Origin: Paracyclopina nana
Lineage: Eukaryota; Arthropoda; Copepoda; Cyclopoida; Cyclopettidae
Length of the DNA stretch: 64,000 bases
Direction: 5' to 3'
Assembly: GCA_019096065.1 (NCBI GenBank)
Contig: JAGUCH010000005.1
Coordinates: 2,852,001-2,916,000, forward strand
Each line of letters starts with the position of its first letter. The stretch's first letter is position 1. A program made the position numbers and the translations under genes. Positions 1-11,300 of the stretch are shown one piece after another. Below the pieces are notes generated by a model that did not search any database, was not told the origin of the DNA, and saw only the letters and a program-made list of their open reading frames with translations.

Positions 1-3000
1 AGGATACCTAAGCACAGCAGGTGAGATCGGCCCCCCCTAAAAAATCTTGCAAAGTCATGACAAAACGAACGATTCACAAACAAGTAGCACAGCAGCCATG
101 ACTTGGCGCAATTCGAGGGTAACCCAGAAGCTGCTTTTGTTGCGCGCCAGCCAGGTGTCACTCGATATGGCTATGAAACTTTGGCGGGCAAAAGCTGAGA
201 GAAACTCAGATTTGAACAGTCTAAATAAGGAATGGAGGTAATATTCATGCATAATTGGGGGCACATTTTGGGTGCATAAAGGCTTTCAAAAGGGGCCTAC
301 TTAGTCGCACCTAGATAACTTTTCTCACCCCATGCGAGTTGCAGATTTATGGCAAGAGCGGTGAGATCTGACGCTGTAAGACGTCATGTCAACTTGTCTC
401 AAGCAATATAGAAAGCTCTGTCAAGGTCTTCTTTATACATATGTGAAGAAACCCTTGCCTACATTTGTTGTAAAAGAACTATCACGCATTGTTGTAGCCT
501 GGAATCGCACGCATTTTAACAGGCACTCTGTTTCTCCCATTTTTCTTCTCTGCTTCTAGTACGCAAGAAAATTATTTAATCGCGATGAACAACATCATTA
601 TTATGAAGAACTTTTCATAGTCTAGTTAAGGTATGAGCATTTGTGCGGCAGCGGCCCAGATTTTTTGCTTACTCATGATACAATCACTTTTCAGGTCCTG
701 AGCAAGCCATATGCTTTCTTTGTAGTACTACAATTTGGGCAGCAGAGTAGTTCAACGGGTAATTAAGGTAGAAAGAAAAGTGCTTTTTAAGCGGTTCCAA
801 CTGCATTTGTGCACGCAACTCTTTTATTTAGGTCGCGAGGAAAATCGGCCGAAATTCTGCTTAACTGGCTGCGACTGTAAAAGTTTTCAGTCCTCAGCAA
901 ACGTTATTCTATTTTTCCATTCAGATTCACCGAAGCGATGGCAGGATTAGCACCTGGCTAGGTTCTGATTTAGCTGCAGCAGCCCCCCAAAAACAAACTC
1001 ACATTAGCTCGTGCTGTAGGTAAAATGCACACGCTGCAGCAGGGATCGATATTTGTTGTGCCGCTGCTGCAGTAAGGATTTTGGGCAATCCATCAACTCT
1101 CCCCATTGTATCCCCATAGGTGGAATATAAAAGCAGCTCTTTTCAGACATTGAACACGCCGCATTCCCTGGCAAATTTAAAGCGTCATTAAGGTGACTTT
1201 TATTGAGCAGGTGCGCTGCAGAATAGCCTCAAGTCCAGAAGCTAAAAAATGGGCTTATTCGGCCCCTCAAAAAGTAGTTTCCATTGAAAAAATCAACACC
1301 TTGCTCGTTTGGGAAATGATGATAATGATAAAGATTCTTTGGTTTCCAATTTCCCCAAAGTGGCAGATGCCCGAAATTGCAAATTATGCGTGTTCAGACA
1401 ATTCAACCACTTTTTGAAGTATAAGTAGCAGCTGTTAACATCCGCGCGCGTTTGGGGACCAGAGATTTGAAAGTGAAAACGTTTACCTAGCACCCTAATT
1501 TGATCCATAGTGGTCCATTGAAGCGGACAAATTAGAAAGCTTGTTCTTTTTCCCCAGCTCTCTAGCTGTAAGGCTACTGCCATCCAATAAAAATAATACT
1601 AATAATGAGGTCTTTTTGTCACGTGCCCAAGTAGTGTTGATAGGGATCTCGTAAGTGGTTCGAGGTACTGGACACAAAAGATGCCAGTGCCCATTGTGCT
1701 CTCGATCGTGTGAGCGTGAGGTATTTTGAGAGAAGTAGCTGGATCCTTGTTACGCACACTGTGCCATAAAAACCTTGGAAAAAAGTGGCAGCCATCCTAA
1801 TCATCATATGAGAATAAAATATACACACTTCTCAAATTTTCTAGTTATAATAACAGCTAACCACGTTAGCTTGTTAAGTATATTTTGACCACTGTGGTGG
1901 TCAACTTAATAACGTAATAAGTACTAAGCAGGACGTGACTGATCGAAAAGTAGGGAATTGCTGCGTTGGTCACCACTTTAGTACCTACTTACAACCGCGA
2001 TAAAGGGTGCTTTTGCAGCAATAACAATGGGGTTTACTGCTCACGCATTCTTGCTGATTATTCCATCAATTAGAGCAATAGCAAGTCTGTGATGATGCAG
2101 AAATACTCTTTTGTATTTCGGTACGCGCGGTAAATAAAAAACTTGGCAGTTGTGTGCATTTCTTATCAGATTTTGAAGCAAACGAGAACGCCATGACATG
2201 TAGACAAAATGCACAAGGTAGATGTACATATGCGCTGCATGCAAGTAATGCAACTTTGACTTTAGCCATTTCTGCAAAAAAAACACGTACGTTGTTGAGC
2301 AAGCTAGTCGGGGTGGCGCTATTCTACCTACCTTGAAAACCTACAAATATACAAACTCGACCCCAATTGACCCTGAGGTGCGAATTCAAACCTTTGTGAA
2401 AGTTTGTATTTTAAAATTAATAAAGTACAAACTCAGTTTAGTGGTGCCCATCAATTTATAGAATGCAAACTTGAGAGCAGTTGACCCCTAAGTGTGAATT
2501 CACACTTGTAAATGTGTTTAAAAAATAGTTCTAGCTGCATCAAATTGAGTAAATAAACAGGCAGAGTTGGAGAATTTGTTTTTTCTTCTGATTCTACTGA
2601 TTTTCATTGTTGGTTTATGTGCTGCTACTTATTTTCTAAAGGATTTTGGGGCATCCAAGCTTATTAGTCAACAAAGAAGTACTCATCTAAGTATCATCCA
2701 ATTTCAGCCTAAAATGAAAGCTAACCTGATCATTGAATTGGCTAAAAATGCTCTTTTTGCGAATTATTAATATTACAATGCTTTCACATAAAAAATTGTT
2801 ATAGATTACTTTAAATGACCTTTTGAATGAACCTTTAAGAAGTTGCTAAAAATTATCCAGAGTTTGTATAATACTAAATTATAATTGGCAAACTCACGCT
2901 AAGGTGTGAATTTTTGATTAAGCATCAGATTGTGATAAGTTTGTATGTTAGTAGATTTTCAAGGTGGCTATAGTATAGCCGCCGAGCTAGTCGTAAAGGA

Positions 3001-5315
3001 AAATAAAGGCCTGCGAAAATTTTCCTGCGAGCACGAAATGTCAAAGGCAAAACTGTGGGCAGTCGATGCTCAATTCTAGATTTACGTGAGCTTGGAAGTG
3101 CAGCAATAATTTCCCCACTCCCTCGCCATTTTACCAGTCGGAAAGCTTTGCTCGCGACTCCTCTGGAAAATTGAAAGTCTGTTATCACCTGCGAGCAGAC
3201 CTTTGACCATCCTTGCGAGTAGGTTGAGAAATAAATGGGACATTTTGACCGTGGAGACGGAAAAGCCTCTAATATGTGTTTAGAGCTTGCCATTTGTCAC
3301 CATTGCACTGCAGCAGAGCACTTCCACGTACTACTTTAGCTAGAAAGACACATTTTCTCCTCTGTAGTAAACGCGATCAAATCTTCACCCACCCATCAAG
3401 CTCGTTAAAACCCCAATTGAGAGCTAGGGTTGTTTTTGTTGCAGATTACAGATCTGAGCTCAAGCTGATTTCGCCTTTCTATCTTGATTCTGGGTCATTA
3501 AAATTGAGCTGTTTTTCCATTACTCACATGAATTTCAAATGAATAACCTCAATGGAATAAATTAGCAGCTAGCGAGTCGTCATTGCACGTTCTTTCCTAT
3601 ACCAGCAGTAAGCCGCAGCTTGCCTCCTTTATTTTAACATGATTTCCATTTATCAACCTCCATTTGAGCCAACCCTTGCACCATGTTTGATGATGCCAAA
3701 CAACACAATTCCCCACTAGCTAGGAGAATAAATCAATGCTGGTGTAACAAAACCCCAAAATTATTTCTTTATCAGGTCTTACTTATCTGACCACTGCTGC
3801 TCCAATTATCCGGAAAAGGAGAAATATGGGGGGCAAATCAATTCCCATACCCACTGGCTTTTAAAACTTTTCACATCCAATTACTTCTACTCTGTTAATG
3901 GCCCCTATTGAGGGTTGGCTAAGCAATTCTGAATGGAGTTGTGTGCGCTGTTATTTCAAATTAAAATTCCTGGGATATTTATGGAAATTGGTCTGAATAA
4001 TGATGGCATGCCTTCAACAACCGATATATCGATGAGGAGGACGAGGTGAAATGGATATACTGATTTCAGCGCATTGTCTCCGTGCATGGAAGCGTTCATA
4101 ACTGCAGTCTGCAGTATTGTTGTATGAAACAACATAGGTCTAAATAGCCACTCTGATTGGAAGAGTGGTCGAGATAATAGACAGGAAACTCGTGTGCACA
4201 TTGGGCTCAGGCACTTGAGATTGCTTCCATCCTACCCTAATTGACTACTCAAGCTTTGATCAGCTCCAAATATCTTTTTAGCGGCCGTCAAACGATGGCC
4301 ACGTGCCGAGATCTCGCGCAGTGCGCTGTGGAGTTTGATTTACTGTGGTCTCGCGCGAGCATCTGCAAATTCCACGAACGAACAGCGTACTAGGTTAGTT
4401 AGGTGACGCCAACGCGCTATGTACCTACTCTTCCACTGAGGGGACAAATCGCTTGGAAAAGGTAATTTTTCAAGATAAGCCCCATATGGCAGCAACTAAT
4501 TGCTGCGAGCAAGTTTGACCCCAAAACTAAAATACGTGCTTATACGTATATGAATGGGTGAAATGTGGATGTCCACTGTGTGTATACACCCCATTCATAT
4601 ATGGGGATCGACCCATTAGAAACGGGGTGCTCACGGTGAGTTAGAAAGCGCCGGTGGGTGTCCCTGTTTGAATTAACGGGTAATGATGATGATGACCGAA
4701 TCTGCTCAGCTGCTTGCGACGTATACCACGTACCCTTCGTTTTTATTGTGCACGTGCGCATTTTCTCTATTGAACCTGCACGAGGATCGTCGTTGAGCTC
4801 AATGTTGTCGAATCACTGAAATTATTGATCCTCCATTTTACATGGCTCACATGAAAGTGACTCTGACACCCCTAAGCTTCGCTTTTTCGTATTAGTCGCA
4901 CTGCGTTAAAAAGTCATTGTAAATCTATCCCAAACTTGCGCCAGCCAACAGGAAAATCAGACAAAAACTCTGAAAATGTCGGCCGGCACTGAGAAGTATC
5001 ACGAGGCCTTTTTGCCGCAAGGATTTCCTGCATATCTGGAAAAATGCGGACACGCAGATTTGCAAAAAATAATAATTGTGCTGGCAAAAAACCAATGTCA
5101 AAACTATAGTACATCATTCATTAATGCAAAATAAATAGGTGGAAAAAGACAAAAGTAGTTTTCTGCGTACCTCGTAGTTTTTCCAAAGTGTCCTCCTCTC
5201 AGTGTTTTAGGCATCAATAGAGCATAAATGGAACATTGTTGACGTGTCCTCTATGGCCATGACGTTTTGAGGCCCCATAAACAACGAGGCTCGAGTAGTT
5301 CTCAATTTCGCAGCA
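1..5315. other. Intergenic region, no gene recognised
   Basis: No supported exon on either strand. The longest frame, 122 codons on the minus strand at 2925-3293, has no recognisable domain, no convincing splice context and the composition of chance. A degenerate AT-rich repeat lies at about 2350-2910 and is listed separately. The rest is unique-looking sequence of about 40% GC with short CAG/CTG and GCTGCAGC-like tracts. Confidence 0.6.
2350..2910. repeat. Degenerate interspersed/tandem repeat units
   Basis: A motif of about 55 bp recurs at about 2352-2407 and 2466-2520: CAAACT-TGA, then a TTGACCC core, then a GTG(T/C)GAATTCA core and a final TTTGTGAAAG-like end. A shorter third copy, with the AAACTCACGCTAAGGTGTGAATT part, lies at about 2889-2915. 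The copies differ at many positions, so this looks like an old repeat or mobile-element remnant and not a recent duplication. No coding capacity was seen. Confidence 0.4.
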
Positions 5316-5316
5316 G

Positions 5317-5344
5317 TATATAGAGACTAGTACTTATATTCATT
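5317..5344 (+). promoter_or_regulatory. Candidate TATA box and initiator of the FN3 gene
   Basis: TATATA at 5317-5322 is followed about 25 bp later by an initiator-like TCATT with its A at 5342. The ATG is at 5360, so the predicted leader would be only about 18 nt. Spacing fits an arthropod TATA/Inr core promoter, but TATA-like strings are common in this window. Confidence 0.4.
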
Positions 5345-5359
5345 CACTATGTGATCAAC

Positions 5360-6545
5360 ATGGCTGCAGAGAAAGAGTGTTACTTGACAAGGAGCTTGTT
5401 GGCAGCCATTTTGCTCGTGCTGGCCAAAGAGGTCCACAGGGCTGAGGCTGGCTGCCCATTCCAGAACCCCTTCTGGTTCGTCGAGAAGCCGGTGGTTGTC
5501 AGCGTTTTTGACGAAAATGGAGAAATGATACCCAACAAAGTCAGAGTGATGTGGGGCCGAATGGAGAACTTCAAGTGCGTCGATTACTTCCAAGTGAGCC
5601 AATAGTATTTTTTTTGATATCCTGAACGCGTAAAACTTTTTGCGCTAGGTCGAGTACTTTCAAAGGCTGAACCCAGCCACAACTGTGGCTCTCACCCCGA
5701 ACATAAATCGTCACCGAAGAAGCATCGAAATTGAGGTTTTGCCATGTACTGAGTACTACTTCAAAGTCATAGCCTCGGAGGACTGGAAAGGCCTCAGGGA
5801 GGATTTCAAGGTTTTCAGCGAAGTTGTGCCCTTCATCAACCAATACACTCCGAAATTCCTGAATCCTCCAATGGTGAAGGAGCGAGGCCGCCGTCGGGAG
5901 CGAGTTGATGGCCGACGGCCTCGGGGAGGCCGCGATATTATTGATGGAACTGTGGATGCCACTCCCGCGCCAACAGCTGAGCCAGAGTCGTTCACGATCA
6001 AAGTTGGCTGGAGGCTGAGTGACCTTGACTACCCAATCTGCCTTGATTACTTTGTCCTCGACTACTACGACACAATGTACAACGAGAGCAGCTTCTCACG
6101 GACGTTCCAAAGGCCATTTTTGAAGCCTAGATTCGAGCTGGAAGTGCCCAACTCGCAGGTCCCGTGTGAACCGGACTATCAATTCATCATCTATGCATTT
6201 GGCTTCAACAAGAAGAGCTCGACGAGCGTCTGGACCCCGCCCTCGTGCATTGTGACCACACCCGCACCCACGACCACCACAGCGGCCGTGTCTGTGTCTG
6301 CGGGAGCCGAGGTCACAACCGAGTCCTGGGCAGACAAAATGGAGGTCGTCGAGGCCGAAAACGAGAAGCTGAAGGCCAAAATTGCGGGGTTGAAGCAGGA
6401 GTACGAGAAGATAGGTCTCCAGGTGTTCCTAGCATTTCAGGACAATTTCTTCTCCGGCCTCGAGGACTTTTTGGCCAGGCGGAGGTCCGGTGGGGGGAAA
6501 AATGGCGGAAGTAAAGGCAACAACACTGAGCCTATGTTCACTTGA
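5360..6545 (+). CDS. Secreted protein with two fibronectin-III-like domains
   Basis: Two exons, 5360-5593 and 5649-6545, are joined across a 55-bp GT-AG intron in phase 0, giving 376 aa. An in-frame GTG at 5351 is not a plausible start; the ATG at 5360 opens directly onto a signal peptide with a hydrophobic core (residues 12-22) and a likely cut after AEA at residue 30. Two beta-sandwich domains follow (about 43-125 and 193-280). Both share a C-x-D-Y-F pattern and a later P-C-x(n)-Y-x-F pattern: C73/C111 and C209/C251, with a further C278. This suggests an extra disulphide in an FN3-type fold. An Arg-rich stretch (157-173) between them could be a proprotein cleavage site. A Thr/Pro-rich linker and a short coiled coil (about 310-345) end the protein. 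The family function is unknown; the role is inferred to be extracellular. Confidence 0.85.
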
Positions 6546-6546
6546 A

Positions 6547-6552
6547 AATAAA
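6547..6552 (+). terminator. Polyadenylation signal of the FN3 gene
   Basis: AATAAA begins one base after the TGA stop codon (6543-6545). The 3' UTR would be very short, about 20-30 nt. Confidence 0.6.
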
Positions 6553-6569
6553 TTATTACAGAGCACATA

Positions 6570-7980
6570 AAAGTGGTGGCACGCCTCGCAACCTTTCTCT
6601 CCTGGCATGTGGGAAATTCGAGACTTTCTCACTAGGTGGCCTTACCTACCGCTTATTACCATTGGCATCCGTATCCGCACACACCTCTGTAGAAGTAGCA
6701 GTCGAATCTGGCTTTCCTTTGCCACAGCCAGGTTGAGAAATCGCTCGAGCGCGATCCTCGAAGGAAACCTCGAGCTCTCTGCTTCCACCGAAGCTTCCTC
6801 CTCGCATCTGTCGTCACGTAGCTCGCACACAAGAAGATTGAGGTGCAGCGTTCACTTATCGAAATTAATATGCGACCAAGTAGATAGAGGTAGCTAGCCA
6901 GCGACACTATTGAGCAGCAAAAAAAGCTGAATATTGAGTCGACGACCACGCAATTTTACACTGGCTGAAAATTGTCACGTAACCTCGCAGCAGACTGAAC
7001 ATACCCGCAGAAAATTGATTTTAAAATCAATTGTTTGTTTGCAGAAGCAACCGCGCTCCGGGCCCTTTGGGAATGGAAACTTCTTTGACAATATAATAAA
7101 TTGAGTTGCATATGTAGAAGTGCAGCCATAGTTGCTTGAGGCCGACCTACTGTGGCTACCGCGCCTGCAAGCCATCGCTGTGGGCAGTTATGAAGGTGAT
7201 GATGGAAGGCGAAGCTGAGACGAGGCTTAATTGGTTTTCGGGGCCGGGGTAAAGCATAGTAGAGTACGGGACATCGTCCTCATGTGATCTTTTGGAGCAG
7301 CTCGTGTAGCAGAAGGGAGCTATGGGCGAGACGGTTCGGCAGGTCTTCCTGTTATCATCTGGTGAAAGCTCGGTCCGTCCCACTCCTCGCATATACTATA
7401 CATGGTACACACACCAGCGAAGCTTTGGGTGAACGTCGTCGTTTTGGCTGTCGACGCCATCATGCACTACGTGCCACCACCGTCCCGTCAGATGAAAAGA
7501 GTCCTTTCAAATCTGCCCATAACGTACCTTTCTCGGAAAGCCACGCTCATTTTACTTGGCCAAGGAGAAGAACGTCTTGGATACGTGCGCTAATGGAATA
7601 ACTCAATTATGGCCCGAACGACGCGCGATCGAGCAGGCAGTGAAAGAATACATAATACTGTAATAGCGATGCCTGGCCGATGACCAATGCAAAAAGGCTA
7701 AATCGGAACGCAATCGGCTCTTTATAGCCCTTGCCGACGATCCGCAAAAGCGTCCCATGGGACGTCATCAAAAGGACACGACGAGCTCTGGTTTTATCTC
7801 CATAGAAGCACGCGCTCGCGCACCTCTCTTAAGCGAAATGAAGGGGGCCTTCTTAAAATGTTGTTTCTTTCCTAAATGGGGCCGTTAGGGACCTTAGCAT
7901 GAATGTACGTGGTGTACTCTATATATGGTTGTAGCATGGAGCTGTCTCCACGTGTACGATGGGCGCGCTCGCGCGATCTC
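6570..7980. other. Intergenic spacer between the FN3 gene and zfh1
   Basis: No exon is supported. The stretch at 7620-7990 is richer in CG dinucleotides and TATA-like strings than its surroundings and probably holds the zfh1 promoter. Confidence 0.5.
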
Positions 7981-7986
7981 TTGCAC

Positions 7987-7992
7987 TATATA
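7987..7992 (+). promoter_or_regulatory. zfh1: Candidate TATA box upstream of zfh1 exon 1
   Basis: TATATA lies 90 bp before the upstream ATG (8077) and about 240 bp before the preferred ATG (8230). Position is reasonable for a first-exon promoter. Similar TATA strings at about 7919 and 8500 weaken the call. Confidence 0.25.
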
Positions 7993-8229
7993 GTAAGTGA
8001 TGGTAGCTGGCTTGGCTAGCATGGTGCACACCGTGGTCGTCGCCGTCGTCGGAGGCTGGTGGTGCAGTAGTCCTCTATGTCGGCTCCTCCTTGCTTGCCG
8101 TGCACCAGATCGTCACCTGAACCAAAACAACCCAATGCTAGTCGACTTCAGTCGTCGAACCCACCCAGTGGAGCCCAGTGGCCTCCAACCACAGTGAACC
8201 CACCTCACCTATGGCCTCGAACCCTCACA

Positions 8230-8398
8230 ATGCCACCCAAGCTTACCCAGAACAACAGCAGCAACGCACAACACACCACCCCAACCACCAAGGCCAGCGA
8301 AGGCGAGCCAAAGGCCACCCCAACAGCAAACACCTCTGCAGCAGCCTCGGCTGCTAACGGAGGACGGAGGAAGCAAGCGAAGCCTCAGCGTAAAAACG
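8230..8398 (+). CDS. zfh1: zfh1 coding exon 1 (NuRD-binding motif)
   Basis: Codes 56 residues plus one base. Its end is [11 protein letters not shown], then a GTAAGC donor. The split codon g|tc joins exon 2 as Val, reproducing the K-N-V seen in vertebrate ZEB2; this is strong evidence that the two exons belong together despite a 17-kb intron. The ATG at 8230 has A at -3. An in-frame ATG at 8077, directly after a TAG at 8068-8070, would add 51 residues but has T at -3. I prefer 8230. The residues before the motif are Thr/Asn/Ala-rich and low-complexity. Confidence 0.88.
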
Positions 8399-11300
8399 GT
8401 AAGCCAAGCCATATGACTCACTTTTTGCGAATCACTTAATGCGAAAAATCAAATCAATCGACTTTCCGAGCGCAGCGTCGCGCGTTGTTATTTGCAGTAT
8501 ATATACATATATGGTTCGCCTCGCGCGGGTTGGAAACTGCGAGCACTGCGGGTCTTTTTCTTAAAGGTGAACCATAATGCACTGTATTTATTGAAGGCAA
8601 AGGGGGATTAGCTTAATTAGAGTACCTGCAAAAGAGGCCCTGGTTTGCATGCTTGGGCTTTATGCAGCTATTTGTCCCAGTGTGGAGATGGCACAAAAGA
8701 GCTCGTATGTACGTGCGTTGGCTTTCTCGACGTATTCGTTCGTATCGCTGCAAGTTTTGCAGCAACGTTCTTCGTCCGGACGACGACGACGACGATGCTC
8801 CTTTTGGGATGGGTCACACGTACTCGCTTTGTATGTAGCACTATAAAGTAAGAGCCCCTCTACATACACGTACATATAGTACGCGTGGCTGCAGAGCCCT
8901 TACGTCTTACGCACTCATTCGAAAGCAGCTCCCGCTACATAGAGGCAGGACTACATACGTATAGCAGTAGACCAGCCCAAAGCGAGAGAGATAAAGCTAC
9001 GAAGGCTCCTTTAATGGCCATTAATATACCTTTCACCCATCCAAAGCTAGAGTGGAGCCAGCTCATTGTAGTCGTCGTCGTAGGCGCGCGCTTTGTTCCC
9101 GCTGCTGCTATATACGTGCCATATCTGATCACAAAGGGGATGATGGTATATTGTAATAAATAGCGAGGAAGGTATCCCTTGCAGCATACACACACTGCAC
9201 ATGGAAGTTTTGTTGGCAACCGCTAATATTATCGATCGGACGGCTAGACCAGGAAAGTTTCCAGCTCGTTTGTGCGTGATGAGTCTCCACCTTTTGTTAT
9301 ACCTGCAATTTGGCCATGCACCAATAGCAAAAGAGCTCTACCTGAAAAATGACTCATCACTCTGTAATGAGCCCCTCCTTCATGTATACCCTGGATGCAG
9401 AGCGTGTTTTTGTCGAATTTCCAAAGTGCTTGCTCAGGAAAGACGACAGTATGATAGATGAACCCATTCAAATTTCGAATATAGCACCTAAGTGGTTTGC
9501 ATGTTCGCATTTCCATCTCGACCGCGACGGTTTTCGTTTCGGGGCGCCCGTTATACATGCTTATAGGGCGAAGTAGATGATGCCGGAATCATCTGCTGAT
9601 GGCAAAATGGGCTCAGATACCTACCAATGGAGCCAACTTGGGCTTAGGCATTAGCTGCCTAATTTATGCCTTTAATTTGAGCCAAATCCACCCATTAAAG
9701 GTAGGGAGAATTACAATCCCTTTTAAGTGCCATATTGAAATGATGCTCGCGCGTGTAATACTAGCACTGCGGCCAATTATGCAGTTGCCATGCGAGGATA
9801 AAAAGATGTATACCACACATCATCATATATTACTTTATGCAGCAGTATAGAAGCTGGTATTTTGGTAGAAAGGCGATTCAAGAGGTGATCCATCTGCAGT
9901 AGAAACAGCTCGCGTCTCCATGGTTGAAAGGCTAGTTGCAGGTGGACGACCCCTACGACGACGTGGAAGTGATGCTCAAATCATGGCCAGGGAAAGCCAG
10001 AAAGCTGGTACTACCACTTTGGGTGACGTCATATAATGGATGCTGCTACCTTTAGTCATCATTGCTTCCAGTGCCGCTTTGGCACGTGCTTTTGGAGGGG
10101 GGGGTCTCCCGCTGAGCAAGATGTATTGTCGCTGATCGAGGTGAAAGCCCCCATAGCTTGCTGATTGGAGCAGTTTGAGATGCATTTTTTGTCAGGTGAC
10201 AGGGTAATTCCGGAGGAAGGATTGATTAGGTGCGTTCCCTGCTCATTTGCAACCGACTGAAGCGCTTGGCAAGTTGTTATGTAGTAGCAGCTTGAATTCG
10301 AACAGATACTATATGTGTTGAAGGTGTTTTCTACCGAAATCTAATTACACGCCAGAATCAGCTTTGAGGTCTTTTTACCTACTACTACTATCGCCACTTT
10401 TGACATGCAATGAATCGCAGCTATGTAAGTGTGAAAATGAGCAAAAACGCTCTCCTTTTTTGCCAGCAATTTACCAGTTTTTTAGCCACCCAAATTGTCC
10501 ACAGTTGGGTCGTTAGTCCCACTTGACACAGAAATGATATTTCCTCGCCGTCGTCGTTCAGGTATAGCCGTAGCATAATAATACAGCACAAACCTGAGAG
10601 CCATTTGTCATAGGGTAGCTCTGCATAGTTGTGGCTATATGGAAATGGAATCCCAGAAAGTGGGAAGCTTGTACTACATATGGTAGCATAGGATGATGAA
10701 ATCTTTCCACTTGGTGGCCTCTGAAAAGATGACTTTGTGGACTCCAACGCAAACAAAAGTCATCGCCATCAGGATTCAGGAAGAGCCTGGTAAAAAATGT
10801 TGCTGCTACATTGTTATAGTATACCACGCGTGCGTTTGCTGCGTACCTGCAGCTGAGTAAAGGAGAGCAACAAAAGTCAGAGATGGATGGATGGCAGCTT
10901 GCTAACTCGCACAAAGAAATCTTCCAGATATGATGATGAAACCACCAGCCGAATTTCATGGAGCAAATAATAGCATATCAGCTAACAGGAAAAGGTGAAA
11001 GCAATAACAAACACCGGAAATCGAGTCCGATGAATGGGCATGTTTTTTGCTGAGATTATGACAGGCTCAGTATACTATAGCTCTTGGAACGTAGTTGTGC
11101 AAAAAACGGGCTTTTAACATGCCAATCTTGATGTACTCACACAAGCCAGAGAATGTGCTGCTGAATGCGAAAATTCGCATCAGGTTGGCCACGATGCAGC
11201 AATTTCGCTAATAGATAGTAGTATAGGTATTTAGCTTGTACTACTATTAGTAAAATGTGCCTGGCCTCTATTTACTCAGGAGATCAGCACCGATCGTCTC

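Noticed and set aside
2925-3293. 122-codon minus-strand frame
   Set aside because: No recognisable domain, low-complexity basic composition, no promoter or polyadenylation context.
5351-5359. GTG as start of the FN3 gene
   Set aside because: GTG is not a normal start in animals. The in-frame ATG at 5360 begins directly at the signal peptide.
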